Assembly: GCF_020567525.1 (NCBI RefSeq)
Contig: NZ_JAJCVI010000007.1
Coordinates: 186,001 to 250,000, forward strand
Reading direction: 5' to 3'
DNA from: Halorubellus salinus
GTDB lineage: Archaea > Halobacteriota > Halobacteria > Halobacteriales > Natrialbaceae
DNA: 64,000 nt
In this document: positions 19,003 to 27,374 of the stretch, piece by piece
Numbering within the stretch: position 1 is the first letter of the stretch
How the letters are laid out: each line of letters begins with the position of its first letter
Made by a program: the position numbers and the translations under genes
The notes under the pieces: model-generated
What the model was told of the DNA's origin: nothing
What the model saw: only the letters and a program-made list of their open reading frames with translations
Databases searched by the model: none

Positions 19003-19059
19003 ACTGGAGACAACTGCGGGAGAATGGGGTACAGCGAAGTGATCGAATGAGGGTCGGGA

Positions 19060-20748
19060 ATGGAGGTGGAAGTCGTGCGGGTCAGTGACGTCGTCTACGA
19101 GACCGACGACCCGGTCGACGAGACGTCCGCGACCGCTCTGGCGATGAACGAGGTGCTCCGCGAGCCGCTCTCGGCGTTCCTCGACGAGCAACAACGCCGA
19201 CTCCGCAACGCCGGCATCGCCGCGGGCGTGCTCCTCGTCGTTGGAATCGGGGCGTTCGCGACGGGCGCAGGCACCCTCGGCCTTGGACTGGTCGCCCTGG
19301 GCGTCGTCACCGCGGGCGGCGGATACGGTTACGTGCAGACGCGGTCACCGGACATCACGGTCGAGCGCGTCGAGCGGGGTGTCTGGTCCGGGCACAGTCT
19401 CCCCGTCCAGAACGGGACGATGGTGTACGACGCGACGGCCACGTCGGAGGAGACGTCGTTCGAACTGGAGCGACTCTCCGAGAAGAACGCCATCGAGGAC
19501 GCGACGGCGAAACTGAGTGAACTCGAGGAGTTCCCGGTCGTGATGGACCGGGACGAACCCGTCGAACAGCAGGTCTCGAACACGCTCGAATCCGTTCGCC
19601 GAGCGATCCAGAGCGCCGAGCAGCACACTGTCGAAGTGCCCGTGGTGGGCGCGTCGGACCCGGCCGCGGACGCCGTCGAAACGTTCGCCACCCTCGCGGA
19701 CGACGACCCCGTCGACGCCACTGTCGCGGTGTCGGCGGAGGAGGCCAGAGCGGACGTGAGCGAACTCAACGACCTGGAGGAGATGGCGACGTCGGACGAC
19801 GCGGAAGCGGACCTCCAGCAGGTATCGGACACGGGCCGCGACCTGGTCCAGGATCTGTCGAAGACCCAGGGCACCGCTATCGACCTGCTGAACGACCACA
19901 TCGGGACGGCTGCGGACGCGTTCGGACTCGTGAGCTACAACTTCTACTGTCCGGACTGCCAGACCGACGACATCGAATCTGCGCTGGCGTTGACCGGCCC
20001 GCAGGCCGGTCGATGGCACTGCGAGACGTGCCGGACGACCCACGAGACGGACGCTGTCGTCCCCCGGCATCGCATCAAGGATGACATCGTGAATCCGGTG
20101 TGGGACCAGTTGTGGATCGAGAAAGACGATCAGCGACGGGAACTGTACGAGAACATAGAGGACCAGAAGGCCGAGCTCCAGGAGCGCGAGTTCGAGCAGC
20201 GCCGCGAGGAGATCCGGTCGGCGACCGACCGCATTCGCGACCTCCGTTCGCGCATCCGCGACCTGAAGACCGAGGCGAAGGCGGCCGAGGGGAAAGTCTC
20301 GGAGATCGGCGACCTGATGGTGAAGTACGAGCGCCTGCACGAGGCGCGCAAGGCCGAATTCGAGCAGGAGGTCCAGTCCTCGTTCGCGGAGATCGACGCT
20401 GAGACCGACCGCATCCTCGAGGAGACCCGCAACGAGGAGCAAGAGCGCATCGAGGAAGCCGAGCAGGCAGCCAAGGAGAAGGCGGAACTCATGCGCGAGG
20501 AGGAGCGACGGCGCGAGGTCGAGAAGTTCGTCGCCGCACAGCAGCGCGAGGACGCCCGCGTCGAGGCCCAGATGGAGCAGGCGCACGCACTCCACAGCGA
20601 GGAGATGGAGATGGAGAAACGACACCACCGCGAGCAGTGGATGTTGGAGACCCGCGGTCGAACGTCGTTCTCCGGGCTCATCGACAAGGGCCGCATGAAG
20701 AAGGATCGAGTGCTCCGCGCGTCCGCCTACGAGGGAGGTGAGAGCTGA
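19060..20748 (+). CDS. Membrane-anchored zinc-ribbon coiled-coil protein
   Basis: This 562-residue protein of unrecognised family has a hydrophobic hairpin at about residues 51-70 and 72-92. A globular acidic region follows, then a zinc ribbon with CPDC (297-300) and CETC (321-324). A highly charged Glu/Arg coiled coil runs from about 355 to 535 (for example QRREEIRSATDRIRDLRSRI). The coiled coil would extend into the cytoplasm from a membrane anchor. The stop overlaps the ATG of the next gene (ATGA/TGATG type), so the three following genes form one operon. A scaffold role is inferred from architecture only. Confidence 0.72.
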   Translation: MEVEVVRVSDVVYETDDPVDETSATALAMNEVLREPLSAFLDEQQRRLRNAGIAAGVLLVVGIGAFATGAGTLGLGLVALGVVTAGGGYGYVQTRSPDITVERVERGVWSGHSLPVQNGTMVYDATATSEETSFELERLSEKNAIEDATAKLSELEEFPVVMDRDEPVEQQVSNTLESVRRAIQSAEQHTVEVPVVGASDPAADAVETFATLADDDPVDATVAVSAEEARADVSELNDLEEMATSDDAEADLQQVSDTGRDLVQDLSKTQGTAIDLLNDHIGTAADAFGLVSYNFYCPDCQTDDIESALALTGPQAGRWHCETCRTTHETDAVVPRHRIKDDIVNPVWDQLWIEKDDQRRELYENIEDQKAELQEREFEQRREEIRSATDRIRDLRSRIRDLKTEAKAAEGKVSEIGDLMVKYERLHEARKAEFEQEVQSSFAEIDAETDRILEETRNEEQERIEEAEQAAKEKAELMREEERRREVEKFVAAQQREDARVEAQMEQAHALHSEEMEMEKRHHREQWMLETRGRTSFSGLIDKGRMKKDRVLRASAYEGGES

Positions 20749-21692
20749 TGGCGAACGACGACCTCCACAAGCCGCTGAAGGCGATCAATCAGACGGTCGC
20801 GCGGCTCCGCGAGGACGTCCAGTCGCTCACCGGCGAGGTGAAGAAGATCCGCGACGCCATCGTGGAGTCGGCCGAGCGCATACAGGACGCCATCCAGGAG
20901 AACATCCAGGCGCAGGCGGAGCTGAAGCTGATGGAGCAAGTGATGGAGGTGAAGTCGGTCAAACCACAGATCGAAGCCGAACACGAGCAGATTCGCTCCG
21001 AGCGCGATGAGCTCGACGGGCGGCTAGAGTCGCTCAACGACCGGTACGCGGACAAGCACGGCGAGCTCGACGAGACCGCGAGCGAGCGGATCCGCAACCT
21101 CGGGTCGCACATCTTCGCGATCGACGAGGAGGAGTTCGAGGACGGTATCGAGCGGCCGTTCACCGATCAGGTGACCGGCGCCTGGGGGTTCCTGCAGGAG
21201 CACAACGAGACCGTTGGCGACGACCGACAGACCGCTGTCCGGGAGACGGCCGGGGAGACCGTGCAGGCGATCAACGACTACATCGACCGGCAGGATCACT
21301 TGCTCGAGCGCATCGACGACCATCGACTCGACCTGGACGCGGACGCACTTCCGTCGGACGAGCCGACGACGCTGCAGGCGCCGTACTTCGTGGTCGAGTA
21401 CGAGCACGACGGCGTCCGGTCTCGGGAGACCGTCGTGCCCTCGCGGCTCGATACCACCGCCAGCGAGTGGTGTTCCGCAGCCCTCGCCCCGATGGACGGT
21501 GCCGAGTCCCTGCTGCGTGGCGTGTCCGGCGTGGAGTCGCCCGCCGAGACGTCACGGGTGCAGGCCGGGGACGTGACCTCGAAGCTCGATGACTACGCGG
21601 ACAAGAGCGTGCTCGGACTCTCCTACACCGATGCCGTCAGCGACGCCGTGCCGGACGACGGCGTGCGGGTCGCCAAGGAGGTGTCGGACTGA
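20748..21692 (+). CDS. Coiled-coil protein
   Basis: This 314-residue soluble protein is predicted to form a long coiled coil over residues 1-110 (TVARLREDVQSLTGEVKKIR and onward), followed by a mixed alpha/beta C-terminal half. No catalytic motif or named family was recognised. Its ATG overlaps the stop of the zinc-ribbon protein and its stop overlaps the ATG of the bactofilin-like gene, so the products are probably made in fixed proportion and may form a complex. Confidence 0.7.
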   Translation: MANDDLHKPLKAINQTVARLREDVQSLTGEVKKIRDAIVESAERIQDAIQENIQAQAELKLMEQVMEVKSVKPQIEAEHEQIRSERDELDGRLESLNDRYADKHGELDETASERIRNLGSHIFAIDEEEFEDGIERPFTDQVTGAWGFLQEHNETVGDDRQTAVRETAGETVQAINDYIDRQDHLLERIDDHRLDLDADALPSDEPTTLQAPYFVVEYEHDGVRSRETVVPSRLDTTASEWCSAALAPMDGAESLLRGVSGVESPAETSRVQAGDVTSKLDDYADKSVLGLSYTDAVSDAVPDDGVRVAKEVSD

Positions 21693-22495
21693 TGGCGCAC
21701 ATCGAGCAGACGCGCGCGGTCGTCGAGGCCGATGAGACCTACGACGGGCGAATCATTCCCACGGAGCAGGCCGAGCTGGACCGTCCGGTTCGGCTTCGAG
21801 CGGACGCTACGGTCCGCGGGAGCGTATACGGCGGCAGCGTCGAGACCGACGAAGGAGCCACCGTCGAGGGGTCAGTGATGGCCAGCGACGGCATCGAACT
21901 CGATGGCGGGCACGTCGCCGGAGAGCTCGGAACGCCTGGGAAGGTGACTGCGGACGGCGCTCGTATCGACGGCACTGTCACTGGAACGCGCGTCCGACTG
22001 CAGAACACCGTCGTCCGCGGGAACGTCGTCGGGAGCGACGTCATCCTCGAGAACTGCGTCGTGCTCGGGCTCGCGACCGCCGACCGGTCGCTCACCGTAG
22101 AGGACTCGCTGTGCTATACGGTGCGTGCCGAAGGCGAGGCCACGCTGGACGCGGCGACGCTCGTGTTGCCCCAGGCCATCTTGAACGGCCCTATCGACCT
22201 ACAGTCACCGGTGGCCGTCGCGGGCCTCGGCTCCATCGAGGTGGAGAGCGACGACGAGGCGCGACTCCCGGAGATGGACGAGGCGGACCTCTACGACCAG
22301 GGGGATTCGACGTACCTGACGCTCGCACAACGGGTGTTGAACCTCGAGAAGGTCACCGACCGGCTCTCGGAGCTGGAGGACGCGGTGATGACGGCGGTCG
22401 ACGACACGAGTGACGACGAGGGCGCGGAGATGTCCGTCGACGACGTCCTCGCGCTCCTCGATGTCGACTCGGACCGGGTGTCCGCGGCGGACTAA
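21692..22495 (+). CDS. Bactofilin-like polymer-forming protein
   Basis: In this 267-residue protein residues 25-185 are a regular series of short strands of the type VRLRADATVRGSVYGGSVET, GATVEGSVMASDGIELDGG and GARIDGTVTGTRVRLQNTVV. That is the right-handed beta-helix pattern of bactofilins and related polymer-forming cytoskeletal proteins. The C-terminal part is acidic with a helix (YLTLAQRVLNLEKVTDRLSELE). Bactofilins assemble filaments at membranes without nucleotide. Coupling to two coiled-coil genes suggests a structural assembly. A carbonic-anhydrase-like or other hexapeptide fold is a less likely alternative. Confidence 0.72.
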   Translation: MAHIEQTRAVVEADETYDGRIIPTEQAELDRPVRLRADATVRGSVYGGSVETDEGATVEGSVMASDGIELDGGHVAGELGTPGKVTADGARIDGTVTGTRVRLQNTVVRGNVVGSDVILENCVVLGLATADRSLTVEDSLCYTVRAEGEATLDAATLVLPQAILNGPIDLQSPVAVAGLGSIEVESDDEARLPEMDEADLYDQGDSTYLTLAQRVLNLEKVTDRLSELEDAVMTAVDDTSDDEGAEMSVDDVLALLDVDSDRVSAAD

Positions 22496-22702
22496 CCACC
22501 CGGAACGGAGGCGCTTCCCGGTATCGGCTCTCCTCGGGAGAGCAGCCAACGACCCGACGAATCGCCTCGATGACCGACCAACACGGTGAACCACCGTGCT
22601 ACCTGGTGCCGGTTCGACATCGGTCACGAGACATGGTCACCGGGTCGGTCGAAGCCCCCGTCAGCCACGATGCATTTCAGGCGCCTGCACGTGAGTCGAC
22701 GT

Positions 22703-23608
22703 ATGCAACGTGACGCTGCCCGCGGCGTGTTGCTCGGACTGGCGTGTGGGGATGCGCTCGGCCGCCCGGTCGAGTTCTCCTCGCCGATGAGAATCAGCGC
22801 CGAGTACGGGCACTTGGAGGAGATGGTCGGCCACGGCACGTGGAATCAGCCGGCGGGCACGATCACGGACGACACCGAACAGGCGCTGTGTATCGCGCGC
22901 AGTCTCGTCGACGAGGGCGGGTTCGACCCGGCGGACGTCGCCGCGCGGTTCGTGGCGTGGTACGAGTCCGACCCGTTCGACATCGGCCGCATGACGGCGC
23001 GCTCGCTTCGCGCGATACAGCAGGGCGAGCCGTGGGACGAGGCCGGCCAGCGGGTCTGGGAGGAGAGTCCCGAGGGCCAGAACGCGGGGAACGGCAGCGT
23101 GATGCGGTGTCCGCCACTCGCCGTCGCGTACGCCCACGACCGAGACCGACTCACGGCGGTCAGCCGCCAGTCCTCACAGATAACGCACGCCGACCCGCGA
23201 TGCACGGCCGGCTGTGCCATCCTGAATCACGCGGTCGCCGGCCTCCTCGAGGACGAGGCCACGCCACTCCAGGACGCACTCGACGCCATCGACGACGCAC
23301 CCACCGAACTCGTCGACGCACTCCAACCGATCGCCGACCGCGAAACCCCCGAGACGCTGGAGACCTCGGGATACGTCGTGCACTCGCTCCAGACTGCACT
23401 CCACGACGCGCTCACGGCCGACAGCGCGAGGGACGCCATCGTCGTCGCCGTCAACCGCGGGGGCGACGCCGACACCATCGGCGCCATCGCCGGCGCCGTC
23501 GCAGGCGCTCGCTTCGGCGCTAGCGACATCCCCGAACGGTGGCTCGAGAGCATCGACGAACGCGGCGAACTCCAAGCACTCGCTGACGACCTCCGCGACC
23601 TCGCCTGA
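22703..23608 (+). CDS. ADP-ribosylglycohydrolase family protein (copy 1)
   Basis: This 301-residue DraG/ARH-fold hydrolase starts at the ATG for MQRDAARGVLLGLACGD. Metal-binding residues are visible in ITDDTEQALC near residue 54 and NRGGDADTIGAIAGAVAGA near 250, along with GNGSVMRC. It removes ADP-ribose from protein, nucleic acid or a small molecule, or cleaves ADP-ribosyl derivatives. A gapless, mostly identical paralog lies at 55105-56010. It is 208 bases downstream of the bactofilin-like gene, so membership of that operon is uncertain. Confidence 0.9.
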   Translation: MQRDAARGVLLGLACGDALGRPVEFSSPMRISAEYGHLEEMVGHGTWNQPAGTITDDTEQALCIARSLVDEGGFDPADVAARFVAWYESDPFDIGRMTARSLRAIQQGEPWDEAGQRVWEESPEGQNAGNGSVMRCPPLAVAYAHDRDRLTAVSRQSSQITHADPRCTAGCAILNHAVAGLLEDEATPLQDALDAIDDAPTELVDALQPIADRETPETLETSGYVVHSLQTALHDALTADSARDAIVVAVNRGGDADTIGAIAGAVAGARFGASDIPERWLESIDERGELQALADDLRDLA

Positions 23609-23678
23609 CGGTGAACTCGCCCTCGCATACCCACGAGTCTCCGACACGTCTCGGACGACACGGCTTCGACCGCAGAGC

Positions 23679-24497
23679 TCAGCGCTCGCGGGACAGGATT
23701 CGCTGTATCTCGAAGCGCACCGTCTGGTTGTCCTCGCAAGATAGCCGTGACGCAAGCGTTGTCCGCGTCTCGGCGTCGACGGCCGCACCGAGCCCTCGGG
23801 CGGCACGTGCGCGAACGCGCCAGTGCTCGTCGTGCAACTGCTCGACGACCGCGGAACGTACGGCAGACAGCCGGTCGGCTCGGTCGTCGGCGGCAAACCC
23901 GTCGTCCCTGGTTGTCCCACCGTCGGTGTTCGTCCCGGCGTTCAGCGCCTCGACCCACGCGGTGAGGGTCTCCACCGCCGCCGCACGCACCTCTTGCTCG
24001 TGGTCGGTCGTACGCTCCAGGACGGCATCGCGGATCGTCGGGGCCCACCCGCCGAACCTGTGAGGTGGCGTCGCGAACAGGCTGAGCACGCGCTTCCGTA
24101 GCACGGTGTCGCGTCCCTCGAGGTGGTCGAGGAGCGCGGGCACGGCCTTGTTGGGTGCTGCTTCGACGAGTTCGGTAGCGACCGCGGTATCGAGCAGGCG
24201 CTTGCAGTAGTCGACGTCTTCGAGGTGGAGGAGCCGGGAGAGCCGGTCGGTGTCGTCGGTCGCGATGGCGACGCGTCCGCGGACGGTGACGAGGTCGCTC
24301 CATCGGTCGTCGCCGGGCCGGATGGCGTCGGCCCACGCCCAGAGGGTCTCTTGGACCGGCGCGAGCGCGTGCGGTGCGGACTCCGTGACGGATTCGAGCA
24401 CCACGAGGGCGTCTTTGGGGGGTGCCGTCACCCCTTCGATACCCTCGGCCGCGCTGGCGGCGACCGCGTCCGGTGCTCGCTCGTGTCGCGGAAGCAC
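23679..24497 (-). CDS. HEAT-repeat protein
   Basis: This 272-residue all-helical protein has recognisable HEAT units (AVPALLDHLEGRDTVLRKRV, EQEVRAAAVETLTAWVEAL, DEHWRVRARAARGLGAAVDA). It probably serves as a protein-binding scaffold. The GTG start at 24497 lies at the junction with a plus-strand HEAT gene of similar composition, and the two coding regions may overlap head to head, so the N-terminus may be rearranged. It is convergent with the ADP-ribosylglycohydrolase gene. Confidence 0.7.
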   Translation of the reverse strand: MLPRHERAPDAVAASAAEGIEGVTAPPKDALVVLESVTESAPHALAPVQETLWAWADAIRPGDDRWSDLVTVRGRVAIATDDTDRLSRLLHLEDVDYCKRLLDTAVATELVEAAPNKAVPALLDHLEGRDTVLRKRVLSLFATPPHRFGGWAPTIRDAVLERTTDHEQEVRAAAVETLTAWVEALNAGTNTDGGTTRDDGFAADDRADRLSAVRSAVVEQLHDEHWRVRARAARGLGAAVDAETRTTLASRLSCEDNQTVRFEIQRILSRER

Positions 24498-25390
24498 CCG
24501 ACGTGGAACGTGCGAGCGGCGCTATCGTCGTCGCCGAGCTGTCCGAGACGCTCGTCGCGGGCGACGACGGGACGGCCACGGAACCCCTCGTGGAACGCAT
24601 CCATACAGCCGAGGGCGTGGAGCGCACGCTCGCCGCCAGGACGCTCGGCGAACACGCCGCCAAGACCAGCGCAGTCGACGACGCCACGAACAAACCAGTC
24701 GAGGGCGACACGAACGCCGAAGAACCCGATTGATCGAGTAGCGGTGACCCGCTGTCGCGTGCGCTGGCCGACGGCATTCGCGAAGGAGGCGTCGCGCGAG
24801 CGACCATCGCCGCGGAGGCGCTCGGACTGGCTATCGCGGCGACGTACGACGACCGCCCGGGCCCGCTGGAGTCGCAGCTCCGAACCGCAGTCGCCAACGC
24901 GAAGCCGGGCGACCGCGGGTTGGCGGCACGCGCGCTCGGGCTCGCAACAGCGGCCACCGTCGCCAGGGAAGTGACGGCCGACGATCCCGCGGCGTCGCCA
25001 GCGGTCGCCGACCTCCGGGACCGTGTGCAGTCCGCGGAGAGCGCTGACCGTGCGGCGGCGGCCTGGGGGCTCGGGACTGTCATCGCAAACAGTAACGCGC
25101 GGCCTCTCGCCGACGTGCTCGTCGCGCGCATCGACGCACCGCCAGTCGGCCTCGACCGCCGCAAGCGCGACGCCATCGAATCGCTCGTCGCGTTCGCCGG
25201 GCAACTCCGCGAGGCGTACGTCGCCGGCGAACTGACGACGCCGATCACCACCCGCGAACTCGTCCGTATCGCGACGTTCATGGAGGACGACTTCATGGAC
25301 CTCGAGACCGCAACCGAGAGCGAGCTGCTCGCTCGCGTCGACGACCACGACACCTCGCTGGTCGCGACGCTCCTCGAGAAGTCACTCTAG
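24422..25390 (+). pseudogene. HEAT-repeat gene interrupted by an in-frame TGA
   Basis: One reading frame encodes HEAT-like repeats from about 24498 (ATEPLVERIHTAEGVERTLAARTLGEHA) to the TAG at 25388-25390. It is interrupted only by TGA at 24731-24733. After it the same frame continues directly (SSSGDPLSRALADGIREGGV, then RGLAARALGLATAATVAREV and a C-terminal globular part ending in LLEKSL). No ATG or GTG follows the TGA until a TTG at 24920. The intact frame would give about 300 residues. The 5' end overlaps the minus-strand HEAT gene, which suggests a rearrangement. The stop is two bases before the GTG of the vWA gene, so the pair was built as an operon. A recoded or sequencing-error stop is an alternative. 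Confidence 0.65.
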
Positions 25391-25392
25391 CC

Positions 25393-27288
25393 GTGGACAT
25401 CGACCGCACCACCTCGCGTCGGGAACTCGCCCGGTTGTCCACCGCGGACCGCCGCTCGGAGCGACGCCGCACCGAACTCCAGCGCCTCGCGAACGTCCTC
25501 ACCGGTCCCGACCTCGACGTCCGCGTGACCTTCCAGGAGACGGGCGCGTTCGCGCGGCCCGGCCCGGACTCGGCCCCCCACGACTTCGAGATTCATATTC
25601 CCGTCACGCGCTTCGAGCAGGTCGAAACCGACCAGCCGACGCTGATCTGGGACCGCCGAGTGCAGTTCGCGCTGCTCTTCCACGAACTCGGGCACGTCAC
25701 GTACTCTGACTTCGAGCGGTTCGAACGGCGCCAGGCCGACGTCAAGTCCCGGCACCGCGAGCTCTTCCGGAGCCTCTACAACGCCGCCGAGGACGTCGTC
25801 ATCGAAGCCCAGTTGGCCGAAGAGTACTCGCTAGCGCGGGACTTCCGGACGCTCAACGACACCTTCCGAACGCTCCAGCACCAGGACCACGAGCGGTACG
25901 TCGACGCGTTCGCGCCCGACGACGCGTTCACGTTCACCGTCTACGAGGCGGTCTGCATCGGCATCCTCGCCCACGGGTTCGGCGCGGAGTCCCGGTTTCA
26001 GGCCGTCCTGGACCCCGTCGAGGACCGCTACCGCGTCCACGACGGCCGCCGCGACGTCCTCGTCGCCCTGGCCCCCGACATCGACGCGTTCGTTGAGGAC
26101 GTCCTCGCCACGCCGGACGGCGCCGAGCGCGTGGACCGCAGCGTCGCGTTCTTCGAGACCGTCCGCGACGCGCTCGCGGACCTCCCCTCCGTGCAGGCGA
26201 TTCGACTGCAGACCGAGGGCTTCAGGCCGGTCGAGGCAGGCGAGTTCGTGCTCGGGACCGCCGGCCGCGCGACCGACCTCCCCACCGACGGCGACGCGAC
26301 GGCCGGTGGCCCCGGAACGGCTGGACCCGGCGGCGGTCGCGCCGACACCGCACCCACGGGGACTGGGACCGGTAGCCCTGCCGACGGTGGTGGTGGCCGG
26401 CGGTCTGGAACCTGCTCCGGTCGAGACGGGACCGGCGGCCAGTCGCCCGGCGATGACCCGCTCTCAGAGCTCCTCGACGACGACGACCGGACGCAGTCCC
26501 CACTGGAGCGCGAGGCGGCGACGCTCCTCGACCTCGTCGACGCGGACGACGTCGGTCTCGAGAGCGCGAGCGTCGTCGAGATCGACGACGCCGAGGGCGA
26601 CAGACGGCGCTGGGAGGCCGCCAAGGACCGTGCGAAGCCATTGGCGAACGATCTCCGGAGCGCGCTCCGACGGCGTCGTCGCGCGGACGAACGCGTCGGC
26701 CAACGCACGGGCCGGATCGACCCGCAGCGACTCGCCCGCGCGGCCCAGGGCCGCGACCGCGTGTTCAAGCGCCGCGTCCGCGGCGACGACCGCGACTACC
26801 GCTGCCTCATCGTCCTCGACCGCTCCGGGTCGATGGACGGCGGCCGGATCAGGGACGCCGAATCAGCGACCGCACAGCTCGTCTACGCGCTCCACGACGT
26901 CGGAATAGACGTCTCCGTGCTCTCACTCCTGGAGGACCGCCCGCACCTGGAACTCCCGTTCGGCGCTACGCTCGACCGCTACGCCGACGCCCTAACCAGA
27001 CAGCGCGCCCGCGGCTGGACGCCGCTGTCGGACACCCTCGAGATCGCGCGCCACCGCCTGGACGACGGCTCCGGGAGTCGCCCGTTCATCGTCGTCGTCA
27101 CCGACGGCCACCCCGACGACGAGGAGGCGTTCCTCGACCAACTCGAACGCTGTACCGTCCCCGTCTACGGCGTCTACATCGACGGCGACCCCGGCGACCA
27201 CGCCCAGTTCTTCGACCGCATCGTCTACACCGGGAGCGACTCGCTCGACGCGACGCTCCGCGCGCTCGCCCGGCGACTCATCTCCTGA
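25393..27288 (+). CDS. vWA-domain protein with N-terminal HExxH metallopeptidase-like motif
   Basis: In this 631-residue protein the N-terminal part contains HELGH at residues 97-101, followed by NAAEDVVIEAQL, a pattern seen in predicted zinc peptidase-like domains attached to vWA proteins. A Gly/Pro/Thr-rich acidic linker (about 300-370) separates it from a C-terminal von Willebrand A domain with the MIDAS motif DRSGSMDGG near residue 476, plus VVVTDGHPDD. It is similar in layout to CobT/CoxE-like vWA proteins that work with AAA ATPases. It starts with GTG two bases after the HEAT frame ends. The role is probably metal-dependent assembly or proteolysis; the partner is unknown. Confidence 0.78.
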   Translation: MDIDRTTSRRELARLSTADRRSERRRTELQRLANVLTGPDLDVRVTFQETGAFARPGPDSAPHDFEIHIPVTRFEQVETDQPTLIWDRRVQFALLFHELGHVTYSDFERFERRQADVKSRHRELFRSLYNAAEDVVIEAQLAEEYSLARDFRTLNDTFRTLQHQDHERYVDAFAPDDAFTFTVYEAVCIGILAHGFGAESRFQAVLDPVEDRYRVHDGRRDVLVALAPDIDAFVEDVLATPDGAERVDRSVAFFETVRDALADLPSVQAIRLQTEGFRPVEAGEFVLGTAGRATDLPTDGDATAGGPGTAGPGGGRADTAPTGTGTGSPADGGGGRRSGTCSGRDGTGGQSPGDDPLSELLDDDDRTQSPLEREAATLLDLVDADDVGLESASVVEIDDAEGDRRRWEAAKDRAKPLANDLRSALRRRRRADERVGQRTGRIDPQRLARAAQGRDRVFKRRVRGDDRDYRCLIVLDRSGSMDGGRIRDAESATAQLVYALHDVGIDVSVLSLLEDRPHLELPFGATLDRYADALTRQRARGWTPLSDTLEIARHRLDDGSGSRPFIVVVTDGHPDDEEAFLDQLERCTVPVYGVYIDGDPGDHAQFFDRIVYTGSDSLDATLRALARRLIS

Positions 27289-27374
27289 CGCACCCTCGCC
27301 CGAACAGTGCACGTGGCGAGGTCAGGCCACGACCCCGGCGAGGACGGAGGGTTCCGTTCCGGCTCGCGTGACGC

